NCBI GenBank assembly: GCA_020740775.1 | Contig: JAHEWK010000020.1 | Location: 124,001-188,000, forward strand | Direction: 5' to 3' | DNA from: Ilyonectria destructans | Taxonomy: Eukaryota > Ascomycota > Sordariomycetes > Hypocreales > Nectriaceae | DNA length: 64,000 nt | In this document: positions 43,605 through 54,459 of the stretch, in pieces | How positions within the stretch are numbered: the first letter of the stretch is position 1 | Layout: each line of letters opens with the position of its first letter | Translations under genes and position numbers: made by a program | Notes under the pieces: generated by a model | Told to the model about the DNA's origin: nothing | Database searches by the model: none | The model's input: the letters and a program-made list of their open reading frames with translations, nothing else

Positions 43605-43780
43605 TAAAATAACGTATACCCTCTTTATCGGCAACAAACGCTACTCCTCCTAGTCAATGCAGCCATAGGTCCTCCTCAAAGCTCTTGACATCCCCTTCGA
43701 AAAGAAGCTCAACTCTTCAAGCCCGGTCTCCGCCAGCCGGGAGGTATACCTCCGTCTTCGTGTGGACATGATTTGGCAGT
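43605..43780 (+). pseudogene. Glutathione S-transferase N-terminal relic
   Basis: The plus strand reads TLFIGNKRYSS-stop-SMQP-stop-VLLKALDIPFEKKL. The GST thioredoxin-fold start is normally ...GNKRYSSWSLRPWLLLKALGIPFEEKL, so both TAG stops sit where Trp is expected (TGG->TAG). Only about 45 residues remain recognisable, and the downstream frame diverges. It lies 300 bp right of the pogo element and is single-copy in this window, so RIP leakage from the neighbouring repeat is a possible cause. Confidence 0.6.
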
Positions 43781-43902
43781 GCATGGTATGTTATACTACG
43801 ACTTTTTCTTGTACTCGGCGGGTCCTCTCTTCTCATCCAGCGTAATATTGAGTAAGGTAGTCATGTAGGCATGAGAAATCTTCATGCTGTTGATCTCATG
43901 AT

Positions 43903-45056
43903 CTACTGTCCAACCCCCTCGGTCTCACCTACCCGAATCACCATCTTCTTGCCCCTGACCGTCCCGTCCTTCAGCCCATTCAATACCCCTTCCAAGCCCG
44001 CAAGACCTCCCTTCACAGCCTCATACGGGTGCGGCGTAAGCCATCCTTCGCTCAGCCCCCTCGAAAAGGCAGCCGACCAGACCGTCCCAAACAGCTGCTC
44101 CTTGTGCACATGATCCACCATCGTCCTCACAAACTCCACGCTCGGATCCGCCATGCTCTCATCCAGCGGCAGCACATGCGTGAGTCTCGGCTTCCTACCG
44201 TTTGCGTCCGGCGGCCCAGCAATAGCCTTGCTTAGCGTAACATATGTCCCATTCTCCGACACGCAGTCGTACACATCGTACGCGCGCCCGTCCTCGACAC
44301 CCGCCTCCTTGACGGCATCCTTCAGCGCGGCGACCAGCTCCTCGGACGTCTTGTACGCCGTGTAGTCCACGATCCTGTCCCCTTTGCTAGAGTTCAAAAA
44401 AGGCACGACAAACTTGCTGTTCTTGCTGCCAACGGCGATGACGGGATGAATGTTGGCTACCTGCGCGAGCTTTATGGCAAAGGCGCCAATGGCCGTGGAC
44501 GCGCCGTAGATGATGACGGGCCGCTTCTTGCCGCTGTCCCTCTTGGCCTGGGGGTCCCACGGCGAGGGGAACTCGAGCTGGTGGAAGAGCGCGACGGCGG
44601 AGGTGTACGCGGCCAGCGGGATGGTGGCGGCCTCTTCGTAGGAGACGGCCGATGGCAGGGCGAAGACAGTATTCGCGGGCGCAATGGCGTACTCGGCAAA
44701 CGCGCCGTGTGGGGTCATCATGACGTGGAACGCTGCGACGCGGTCTCCCTTGGTGAAGCCGAAGACATTGTCGCCGAAGGCCTCGACCGTGCCGGCGATA
44801 TCATCACCGGTGTTGGTGTTGTTGCTGGTCGGCAGCCAGATGGGGACCTTCCAGTCCTTGGGGTTGGTGCCTGGCAATCATGTCAGTATGGAGTTTTGGA
44901 CGAAGTGCTGACGTCATTGAAGCTCGTCGAGAAGATGAGGGGAGATAACGAACCGGCAACAATGACCTTGATCAAGACTTCGTCGGGTCCGGGCTTTGGG
45001 ACAGCGACGTCCTTGATTTCGACCTTGGCCTCCTTGTTGACGATGGCTTCTTTCAT
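43903..45056 (-). CDS. Zinc-lacking medium-chain dehydrogenase/reductase (quinone/enoyl-reductase type)
   Basis: Exon 1 45056-44954 and exon 2 44870-43903 (83-bp intron GTTCGT...GCCAG) give 356 residues. I chose the Met of MKEAIVNKEAKVEIKDVAVP as in family members; an upstream in-frame Met exists at 45143. Features are PGPDEVLIKVIVAGTNPKDW, GDDIAGTVEAFGDNVFGFTK (GroES-like fold), the NAD(P)-binding loop YGASTAIGAFAIKLAQ and a C-terminal GLEGVLNGLKDGTVRGKKMV. The catalytic zinc ligands of alcohol dehydrogenases are absent. Related fungal proteins act as trans-acting enoyl reductases or quinone/alkenal reductases. The frame is intact. Confidence 0.85.
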
Positions 45057-46392
45057 GTTGGCGAGTGGGCTTGGTGTAGTGACTTGTAAGGTTGAGGCGT
45101 TGATGAAGGGTGATGAGATGTGTTGTTGAGATGAGTGGTTCATGTGTGCTTTATACTCAAAACATTCAAGAGTTGAGCAGTTCCTCAAGCGCTATGAACG
45201 CAGATAGCTTGCAAAAGGATCGGGCGAACAACATCCCGAATGGCGTCGCCGGTTTCATATCGTGTAGTAACGAAAGCCCCAGAACAGACCTTCCACAATG
45301 GCACTGATGATCCCCCGGTTATTCCGCAGTCGCCGGGTTGTACGAGCACCCCGAACGAGCTGACAAATACGTAACAGCTCGGTCAACTCAAACAACGCTA
45401 AGGGTCTCGACTCCCCATTTAGCTGCTGATGCAGCCACCCGCGAAGTTTAGGTGCCAGTCAAGTTTGAGTTCCAGATATTATCTTTAACACATTGGAAAG
45501 TCATATTAAATAGTAAGACTAACTACAGCTAGATTACTAGATATTATATATTTTTCTAGTATTATAATGTATATTTAAAGCTTTATACTATCTTGTTACG
45601 GCTTGGTTCACCGAACAGCGAGAGAGGCTTAAAAAGAGCAGCTAGTGTGCCCAGTAGTTGCAATCAATGCGATTATTGACCAATCTTGTTAGATTATGTT
45701 GGATTGTGACCTCGTGTGGCGGCATAATATGCCGGCAGAAAGGCTGACAGGAATATCGCCATCAAAGATAAAAGTTGCCACCTATTGCCACTGGCTTAGC
45801 ACGCAGCTTCTAGTTGATTCCACATAGCACGGAAAAGGCATAAAAAGCTTGCCCTGAATCCTCAAGAAGAAGAAGGACCTTGAAAATTTTACATCATTTG
45901 ATCAATCACTTCTGCTATTGCATATAGCAAATTGCGTATCCAACACTTATCACAAATTATGAGACATTGCTATGTTGAAAAGAAGCACTAAGAAGCGCCA
46001 CCAAGTCTCGTCACACTGAGTCAAGGAACGAAGAAATAACACATCCAGGCTTGTCCACTTGGAAGCACGGAAGATGCTGATCGGCTGAACTTTCATTTGG
46101 CCCTAATGACCCCCGTTCCGTGAAACGATCAACGCTAGGCCAATAGTCAGGTCATTTTCTTCTCCGCCATATTGCGGATTTGCGGAGTTTGAACTCCGCT
46201 GTCCGCAACCATGACGGGGATCGGGGTAGAGGTGGTGGGGGTCGGGGAGACGCAGACTTGGAAACAACAATACGAGAGTTAGGGTATGATGTGATGAGCT
46301 AATATGACACCAACTGGGTCCCGGCAAACCTCATTTGCACTCGCTCCTTAGTGGGCATGAGATGCAGCTCATCCTCTCCACCACACTTCAAG
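45057..46392. other. Intergenic region between the MDR and SDR genes
   Basis: It contains the divergent promoters of both neighbours. 45480-45600 is strongly AT-rich, possibly a degraded repeat. No gene is seen. Confidence 0.4.
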
Positions 46393-47463
46393 ATGGCTTT
46401 CGTCCCTCCTAAAGGTCTTATCCTCGTCACCGGTGCCAACGGCTACATTGGCAGCACGATTGTCAAGGTCTTCCTGGACCAAGGATACGCTGTCCGTGGG
46501 ACGGTACGCTCTGCCTCCAAGAATCAATGGATGCTGTCCCATTTCGGTCCCCGCTTTTCTCTGGTCGAGGTGCCTGATCTGACGGCTGACGGTGCCTTTG
46601 ACGAGGCAGTCAAGGGCGTCGATGGCATCGCTCATGTCGCCTCACAAAAACAATTGAGCCCAAACAATTCTTTCATCACCGAGGTTGTCAAGGGCACCAC
46701 CAACCTTCTCCAGGCAGCAGCCAAGGAGTCTAGCGTGAAGCGCGTCGTCGCCACCTCATCACAGGCGGCATGTTGCACACCGCGCACAGGGGAGCCATAC
46801 CAAGTCGGCCCGGACACCTGGAACGAGGAGGTTGTCGAAGCTGCCAAGTTGCATTTTGATGGCAAAGATCCTACCCAGCGTAGCTTGTTAGTTTTCAACG
46901 CCGCAAAGACCGTTGCGGAACAAAAGGCTTTTGAGTGGGTACGCGAGCACAAACCGCATTTTGTCTTCAACACCGTGGTGCCCAGTGTCAACCTGGGGCA
47001 TATCGTTTCGGTTGAACATATTGGCTTTAGTAGTAGCATGGCTATGGTCGAGTCGGTTTGTCGTGGGATCTCCGTTGCCGCCGGTTTTCTTCCGTCGCAG
47101 TGGTTCGTTAATATCGAAGATACGGCTTTGCTTCATCAGGCGGCGCTTACACTCGACGAGGTGCGGAACGAGCGTCTTCTCGCCTATGCTGAGCCATATT
47201 CTTGGAACCAAATTCTTGAGATCCTTGGCCGACGCTACCCTGAGCGGAAACCCAAACTGGCTTCCATTGACGAGCTGACCACCGACAAGGGAGAAGTGGA
47301 CAACAACCGCTCGACGGAGATCCTTCGCAAGATGGGGAGGGCTGGATTCAGAGGCTTGGAGGAGACACTCGTATCAAGCATGAAGACTGTAAGCGAGGCC
47401 GAGGCGCTGCCAAACAAGCCCAGAAGCCTCGTGGATGACATGATGGCGATGGCGGAGGCATGA
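46393..47463 (+). CDS. Extended SDR, NAD(P)-dependent aldehyde/ketone reductase-like, atypical active site
   Basis: A single exon of 356 residues from MAFVPPKGLILVTGANGYIG; an earlier in-frame Met at 46351 is less likely. The Rossmann motif is TGANGYIGS, followed by RGTVRSASKNQWM and DGIAHVASQ. The usual catalytic Ser is kept in ATSSQAA. The YxxxK motif reads FNAAKTVAE: Lys is present but the Tyr is Phe. The C-terminal substrate region (WFVNIEDTALLHQAAL, YSWNQILEILGRRYP) matches fungal ketoreductases of the dihydroflavonol-reductase type. Without the Tyr hydroxyl, normal proton transfer would be impaired, so activity is uncertain. Confidence 0.85.
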   Translation: MAFVPPKGLILVTGANGYIGSTIVKVFLDQGYAVRGTVRSASKNQWMLSHFGPRFSLVEVPDLTADGAFDEAVKGVDGIAHVASQKQLSPNNSFITEVVKGTTNLLQAAAKESSVKRVVATSSQAACCTPRTGEPYQVGPDTWNEEVVEAAKLHFDGKDPTQRSLLVFNAAKTVAEQKAFEWVREHKPHFVFNTVVPSVNLGHIVSVEHIGFSSSMAMVESVCRGISVAAGFLPSQWFVNIEDTALLHQAALTLDEVRNERLLAYAEPYSWNQILEILGRRYPERKPKLASIDELTTDKGEVDNNRSTEILRKMGRAGFRGLEETLVSSMKTVSEAEALPNKPRSLVDDMMAMAEA

Positions 47464-47875
47464 TGAACCCATATTTGGTTGGAACTTTCTATAAGAGTAC
47501 TACGACTAACTACAGCCTTAAATGCTAGAACTACCGGAAAACAGCGGTGTAATGTGATAACATGCAAGCTTTGACTGTTGCCTATGGTGAATTCTACTTG
47601 CCGGACACGGAGAGTAACACTTCGGTTCGGGGTCTAGAAATGCCCGGAACTTAAATTAAAACCACGTCCCGAAATAAAGAAGCGACAATTAAGTAGGGAT
47701 CCCCACAGTCTTAAAATTAATCCACCAGTTAAGAATATCAAAATTTGTAAGCAAGATACTGGCTTGTTTTCATGCATATATAGCCCCACGCGTCTGTCCC
47801 ACATTTCTCCGCTGGCACACTTCTCTCTTCACTGCTTGGCTACTATTACTCTTCCCTAGTGAGACAGAGGACAAG
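47464..47875. promoter_or_regulatory. Upstream region of the secreted dienelactone hydrolase
   Basis: A TATA-like CATATATAGCC lies near 47774-47784, about 95 bp before the ATG at 47876. The preceding 150 bp are AT-rich. Confidence 0.4.
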
Positions 47876-48818
47876 ATGAGATTCCTCAAAAGGATTGCTA
47901 TTCTCATGGGTGTTGCCGCCACTGTCCTGAACGGGGCCGTGGCGGAACGAACACCGAGCTTGCATAGCGGTAATCCTGTTGGAAAAGAAATTACGTACAA
48001 GGGAGGTTAGTTTCACCCGGTTGATCATAAGCTTATAACAACATCCTGGTTAACTGGATTCATTAGTCAAATTCTATGTTTCAAAGCCAAACGTGAAACA
48101 GCTCGGGAAGAAGGGCGCAACGTCCGGCGTCTTATTCTTGTCGGATATTACTGGCATCCAGCCCAACGAAAACAAACTGTTAGACCCATGAACTCCCCCG
48201 CACGATTATTACTAATTCTCCACAGCTTGGTCGATGGCTTTGCACGAGAAGGATTTGTCACTGTGGCGCCGGACCTGTTCAATGGCTCTCCAGCGCAACT
48301 CGACCCTAACCTCAACGTCACGGAATTCCTCAGCAAGCATCGTCCTGAAGTCACGGATCCCATAGTAGCAACTGCGGTCTCCTATCTTAGGGACGTGCTT
48401 GGCATCAAGAAGATCGCAGCGTCGGGATACTGCTTTGGAGGACGCTATGCCGTCCGCGTGCTCAATGGGGAACATGCAGTGAATGCCGGATTCACCGCGC
48501 ATCCAAGTCTGCTTACCACCGAAGAGGTGAAAGCGGTTCAACGCCCACTCGGCCTCGCCAATGCTGGTAAGACAAAAAGCACCACTGTTTTTCCTTGACG
48601 CTAACCATTGAATAGAGAATGACCCGGCCTTTCCCTTGGAGCAGCAAACCGAGACTAACACCATCCTGGGTCAGTTTGGTCATGGTTTTGCGGCATCTCT
48701 ATATAGTGGGGTTATACATGGGTTTGCCGTCCGTGCAAATCTTTCTGATCCGGAACAAAAGTTTGCAAAGGAAGAGGCCTTTTCCCAGGCAGCTCGCTTC
48801 TTCAAAGCGTGGGCTTAG
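47876..48818 (+). CDS. Dienelactone hydrolase family protein with signal peptide
   Basis: Four exons (47876-48005, 48067-48178, 48226-48566, 48616-48818) give 261 residues. The N-terminus MRFLKRIAILMGVAATVLNG-AVA looks like a secretion signal. The body has FYVSKPNVKQLGKKGATSGV, FLSDITGIQPNENKLLVDGF, nucleophile Cys in GYCFGGRYAVRV, Asp in ENDPAFPLEQQ and His in GVIHGFAVRANL. All introns have proper GT-AG borders, and the triad is complete. It differs from the DLH at 27158 in having a signal sequence and different intron sites. Both share the family fold, so they are old paralogs and not a recent duplicate. Secretion suggests action on external lactones or plant-derived compounds (inference). 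Confidence 0.85.
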
Positions 48819-49722
48819 TCACAACGGAGTGTACATACGCTGGTTTGTTAAAGGCGCCTGTTCCGTCATTCTATGCTTCTAGTTAGCTCTGTTCGAATGA
48901 AATCCACACCTATACCTTGTATCTTAGCCTTGAATTGCCCGAGCGATGTGGTAATCGAGTTGCCGCCGCTGCGGGAAAATTAAAAGGGGGCGGCCTCGAG
49001 CCCTAGCTAGCTGGTCTCAACACCAGGAAACCGGTCTCAAGACCGTCAGATCTACAGTCTCAAGGACCTTAGTCTGGCCCCTTGATAACAAGGAACTAGC
49101 CCCTAGATGACTAGCATATGTCTATAAGAGAGCTGCTTTTAGCCCTCTGTTAGATAGAAATCAAGAGCTTCTACACACATCAATGCACCCCTATCATCAG
49201 ATGCTACATATCATCTTCAAATATTTTGGCATATTCTGGGCGTCATCTCTGCCCCTGGCGTGCAGAATTCATCTTATATAGGGCGCTTACCGAAAGGCAG
49301 CTATTCTCAGACGCCATTAATCATTCATGTCGAAGCATCCAAGCTACTACTTATCCATCTTCTAATGTCCAGGGTAATGTATGAACCTTTCCATTGCCAA
49401 AGGCACTAGGAACACGTTTCATCGATACGAGCACTTGTTATACCGTTGTATGCGGCCGGTCAGTGGCTGAGGTGCGGAATCAGGGCCCCAATAACATACG
49501 ATCAGAACATCCCGTCTACTGATCAGAAGGGGCGACTCCAATGACAACTGATGGACGCTAACGAGTCTGCCATTCTATGCTAGCTGTCCCGAAATTGGTA
49601 ATCTAATGCCCACCCAAGAAAAGAACAGTCAACTATATATACCTAAGATCATCAGACACGTGCCCTGGCCCTCACGTCTGATGGTCCATTCCACTCCGCC
49701 CGTCTACAATATATGCATTCCA
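48819..49722. other. Intergenic region with an LTR-like repeat at about 48990-49190
   Basis: 49000-49080 is rich in GGTCTCAA words. 49122-49172 (CTATAAG ... GTTAGATAGAAATCAAGAGC) matches 8135-8190. It may be a diverged solo LTR; borders were not found. The rest shows no gene. Confidence 0.4.
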
Positions 49723-51427
49723 CTACGCTCTAATAGCGTCAATTGTCTCAACCACGGGATACACATAGCTCCCATTGGCCATGGCATCCTCTCCGCCGTA
49801 GAATCTCAAGTTCATTTGGAAGCCATTCCCGTCAGTTGGTGCAGGCAACCAGTTGCTCGTCCAGTTGGCCGGTGGCGGGACGTTGCTTGGCTGGATCAGA
49901 ATCTGGAAAGGACCGTCCTCACCATCGCTGGATATCGTCCCGTCCATCAAGGTAAAGTTGCTCCTATCCCCTAGTGTGTACCTATTGAGGTCGTTCGGGA
50001 TAAGATACGCGTCGGCGTCGTATATCGTCAGACTCCAAAAGCCGTGAGTCTTCAGCTTTGGTTTCGCCGAGAAGGTCATGCGCAACGCACTGGTGGATGG
50101 GATGAGATTGCTTGTTGTCGAACCCATGTAGGCTGGGTACATAGCTTGATCCCTCGTCAGGGCCAGGTAACCCGTCGCCGCAATGTTGTATCGCGTAACA
50201 TATGCACTCTGAAAGTTGCCGATGTACGCGGCCTGCGGGTGCACCCAATTATTACCGAGATTTTGAAGATATCCTGGAATAAAGAACTCAGTGATGATGG
50301 AGTTATTTGCTGCCCGTGACGCCGCGGTGAGGTTAGTGCCCTTTGGTTGCGCAAAGCGTCCCTTGACGAATCCAGCACCTTGAAGTGTTGCTGACACCCA
50401 GGTCCTGTCTGCGACAACCAGAGGGGCATTGTAGGGTGACAACTTTGCGGTGAGCTTGAGAACGCCCTCCTCGAGTGTGTTAATTGATCCTGGCACAATC
50501 TTTGGATCAGTAAACATGGTTAGGTTGAGGGGTGGTGCAACTGGAAGCCGAGAGGCTCGCCAGATAGGGGTAATCCTGAGCCGGTCCTGGACGCGGTGGA
50601 CAGCAGCGGCATCGGCGTCGTCTGGCTGGACTAGGATGCGGACCACAGAGATGGCATATGGAGTTGGAATGTTGATGTAGGCTTGGTACGGGCTCTTCCT
50701 GTTCAAACGTTGCACGCCTGGGTTGTTCTTGTCGAAGCGGACAAGGTATTTGCCGGCGGGGTACGACTGGAGCTTCCCAATATTCGCAACGTTGTTCCCG
50801 TATCTATTCGATGTGAGCTTAGCCCGGCATGTTGGTAAATGGACCTTACGCGTCGTAGAAGGGCCAGACCTGATAGTATATGTCAGCCTTAATTTACTAC
50901 GGGGAGTATCGGAGCCGTCTTCAACGTGGGTGTCTAAGCGGAAGATGGCATGCTTTCACCGAGACAAGAAGATCAAAGAAACCCAGAGAGCACAACTCAC
51001 CCAGTAACGGTCTCCCATTTCCGGGACATTAATGACCAGATCCGAACACGACAGGTCGAGAAACGCTCTAGAGTATAGAGTATCCACGTTGGGTTTGTTT
51101 AACCATTTGTCAGCCGCAGTCGACACGTTGCGCTGGTGGAACAGCGAGTTCGTAGAGGCATTCGGGGTGCGCTGTACGGCCAAGGCGTACTGGTAGAGGG
51201 GATAGCCGTACTGGTTCGATTAGTTAGTTGGAGTTGCGTAACGCGCGAAATTTATAAGAACAGGATCGACTGACGTAGTACGCAAAAGTCACGTTTGCCT
51301 GAGCACACGTCGTCGTCTGGTTTGCGCAAACCGTCCACGGAAGGTAGGAGACATCCTGGGCCGCTACAAGCCCAGCGCTGAGGCAGGCTGCCACTGCAGC
51401 CTTAGCCAGTGTTCCTGAAAGCTTCAT
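49723..51427 (-). CDS. Secreted DUF1254/DUF1214 protein
   Basis: Four exons (51427-51275, 51210-51001, 50869-50850, 50803-49723) join in frame to about 487 residues. One exon is only 20 bp (VWPFYDA). The signal peptide is MKLSGTLAKAAVAACLSAGL. The DUF1254 part has YGYPLYQYALAVQRTPN, NKPNVDTLYSRAFLDLS and GDRYWVWPFYDAYGNNVANI. The DUF1214 part has GYLALTRDQAMYPAYMGSTT, RMTFSAKPKLKTHGFWSLTI and YDADAYLIPNDLNRYTLGDR, ending with NWLPAPTDGNGFQMNLRFYG. The reaction of this family is not established. The frame is intact, with several N-glycosylation-like sites. A neighbour of the secreted DLH, it may belong to the same locus. Confidence 0.88.
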
Positions 51428-52324
51428 CGTCCCAAACGGCGACGACCCTTAGCAGCGGTTTGCCTTTGCGCTTTGAGGTTAAACGCAGAATAGTGTGAAA
51501 AGAATGTAGATGTTGTAGGCTCTTTGTTGTAGGTCTACATCCCAAAATGCAAGAGCTTAAGAGTAAGGTCCTGGAAAGTCTCCTTTATCTATCCTACAGC
51601 AATTAGACCCAAGCTGTACAAGTTGGTGATCGGCTCAAGCTTTCAAGTCCTGTCTCTTCTGCGTGCCTCGGTCCTCGGCAACTTTTTGAAGATTTCAGAA
51701 GCAAGCAATCTATAAAAACGATGCATTGTAATTTGGCTTAAACTTAAAGTTCCCCAGCCACAATCCCCACGTAAATACTATCTCTAGCGGTCGCCGATTT
51801 TGTATTATAATTTTCATCACAGCCACGATTTAAGTGGGGGGTACCTAGCAGGACGTTAGATCATACAGTACCCATTAGAAAATCAATATGAAGGAAATTC
51901 ACCAAAAATGGCGTGCGGGTCTTGGGGAAGACTGACATGACGGGCTCGTCTAGCCCCATGGCTCTACCGGGTTCCAGGGAGTCTGCGCTGCACTGCGATC
52001 AACAGCAATGAGCCAGAGCTCTATGTTGGGGAAGGACTTGGCAACACACAACATCGCTGGTTTGTCTCTGTCCACTTCGATGAATCATGACGCCAGGGCC
52101 CATTCTAGCTGCTACAAGTCTCACGTACATAGACGATGCCACGGGAACGACCCTTCACCGAGTCGGTCTCTTTCTTACCATGAAGCGAGCACTTCGACTT
52201 GCCTCAGTTATTTGGGATCAGTAAAGGGTGGCAGTCACAGTACGGAGAACCCGAGCGGGAGTTCCACACCCACATGATCTTGCCCACCTGCATAGCCCTG
52301 CGCCAGCTGTAAAGATCTACGACC
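51428..52324. other. Intergenic region, no gene seen
   Basis: Upstream of the DUF1254 gene. Open frames around 52008-52277 have no recognisable domain. Confidence 0.4.
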
Positions 52325-52665
52325 CCCTGCAGCCGCGCAACCCGGCGTCGCCCTATGACCACACGATTCATGTGTTTCGCTTTCTAAGCGAGAAGACTAG
52401 GAGAGCTTTTCAACATCCCCAGCAACACTACAGTACTATTACGACGCCGTAGCCATACTGGAAATGGCAGCTCCTTGAAACTAGCCCAACTTTGCCGGCA
52501 TTTGGATCCGGGTTCGGGTGTGTCCCAAAAGTCCGTGTCCCAAAGGCCCGTGTCCCAAAAGTCCGCTGCACCCATGCTGGATCAATCAGCTGTGTGGGAG
52601 GGGGTCGGGTTCGGGTAGCATCAACTTGCCGGCAGGACTATTGAGGCAGTCATGTGTTTAAGAGT
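52325..52665. repeat. About 320-bp dispersed repeat, direct copy of 26615-26935
   Basis: Shares the order of blocks with the 26.6-kb copy. It carries an extra short tandem expansion of GTGTCCCAAAAGTCC (three units at about 52518-52563) where the other copy has one. Confidence 0.8.
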
Positions 52666-53274
52666 GGGCGACAGATACACTTGCGCGCCGCCTGACTAAG
52701 AACCTGAAAATGCGGCCCCCTGATTAACACGCATGATACACGCCTGCGGTATTAACACCTCGCCCAGCAATTAAGCCAGTTACCAAGCAACTAAATAAAG
52801 ATAACTTAAGTAATGTTTATTAATAATGTTCTCCTACTGGTGTGGCGGGCGGTCTGGGACTTTTGGGCTAGCTGGTTGCTAGCAGGGATGCAATAGGGAT
52901 AAGTAGGGGAGGAAGCTGCACACGGAAGGAATGGGGACACATCCTTCATTGATTTTTCTTTTCAGTCAGAGAGACAGAGGTCTCAACGACCTTAATTTGT
53001 TAGAGAGAATGAAGATTTTTGCTCTTAATTTTTGAGAGACTTTTACGAGACTATTTTGACCACAGTCGCGATCCTCGTCCGACCTCAGTCTTCCACTTCG
53101 CCAATTGACGGGCTGCCGCAGGCCTCATCGATGCCTTGCTACCATTATTTCCTGCGACCGACCCAATAGAGCATCCGATTAGATGCTTTCCTATTAGGAG
53201 ACATAAGCCTCAGATCAATCCGACCACATACGCGTAGTCTGGTGCGGCTTCGGGCCGACCAAGCAAGACGCCTG
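52666..53274. other. Intergenic or degraded DNA
   Basis: No recognisable gene. AT-rich at 52990-53060. Confidence 0.35.
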
Positions 53275-53350
53275 TGCGACACTTTTCTGTGCACCCTCTC
53301 AAGGAATAGCAGATGATTTAGGTGTTGGCTACTGACCTTTTCCGCCGCTA
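53275..53350. repeat. Inverted copy of the 26155-26225 repeat
   Basis: On the minus strand it reads GCGGCGGAAAAGGTCAGTAG ... GGTGCACAGAAAAG. It lies about 80 bp from the LTR at 53430, so the two may belong to one element. Confidence 0.55.
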
Positions 53351-53429
53351 AACTGGAAGGTATATATAAATTATAAGAGTCTATATAATGTGGTTCATCA
53401 TTGAGCAGCACACCATCATTAACCAGCAT

Positions 53430-53615
53430 GTCACGGGCCAGGGCCCATATCCTTGCGGCTGTGCCGCAAGACGTACTAGGCTCGTGCGCGCCAGGGATGA
53501 GAAATCGTTCCACAGCTCAGGGGCACTTAGGAACTTCTTTCTTTCTTCTTCATCTTTGATGTAAATAGCATCCTGGACTAGATAGCTGGAATCCAGCTAC
53601 TAGAGGCCGTTCACA
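53430..53615. repeat. LTR copy, 186 bp
   Basis: It starts TGTCACGGGCC and ends GGCCGTTCACA. It is nearly identical to 58919-59105 and lacks a matching flanking duplication (left CAGCA, right GTTAG). Read on the minus strand it is TG...CA, and the next bases include TGGTTA, which can resemble a tRNA-primed binding site. It might therefore be the 5' LTR of a decayed retrotransposon. Confidence 0.7.
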
Positions 53616-54459
53616 GTTAGATAAAGCAGACAGTAGATGAACCTGAAGGGAGCTCTTGGGTTCTTTCCGGTCCGAGGAATAGACCCCCGATGCCGTCATT
53701 GTGCTCGTGCTGCATAGACAGCGCCTTGATGCGAGACAAGGGGAACTCAGAATTACTTTACAAACGTTAAGACAAGAATATCTACGGTAGAGGCACGCGG
53801 GTAACAGAACAGCAGTGGAACCGAAGCGAGTGAGAAAAACACCCGAGCGGTTTGGCGAAGAGTTTGGGGTGCGAGTGCTCTACTAATTTTATTCACTCGA
53901 TCACTTTCCTCCAAACGAGTCCCGATTATTTTGTGACCCGGGTGAGAGGTAGGGAGAAGAGCCCAGTTTTCATATGCCCCCTGCTGCATCTACGTCGCTC
54001 GGACAAGGGTCTCGTATTCACGGCGAATCAGACTGCATCGTCCAAGCTTCTCGGGCTCGGAGTCAACCCGAAAGTCCGCCACAAAACTGATCCTGGTGTT
54101 TGCTGAGGGCAGTGTTCCGTGCAACAAGCCAATCGAGAACCACGCATTGTCAATAGCAACCGAAGACGCTTGCAGGGCTTATTCCAAAACAAGGCTGGTC
54201 GATTAGGTTCAACTGCCGGTAGCCTGAGGCGTGCCGCGCGGCACTGCACGTCAAAGCGCCGCTGTTGACGTTTCAAATCTCTATTTGAGTTCATCAACGT
54301 ACGACCTCTAGCTCGTAAACATCCAGATATAACTTGGACCTTGCCTCATTTCTGATTTCTGGCCATCTGGCAAGCGAACAACCTCATTACCTCTCCACCT
54401 GTGACCTACCTCCTTGGTCGGCTCAGTCTCAATCACTCCCGACACCAATTCAAGTCATC
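53616..54459. other. Intergenic region upstream of the OSTalpha-like gene
   Basis: No coding relic is recognised. Pyrimidine-rich segments at 54380-54450 may be the promoter. Confidence 0.4.
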
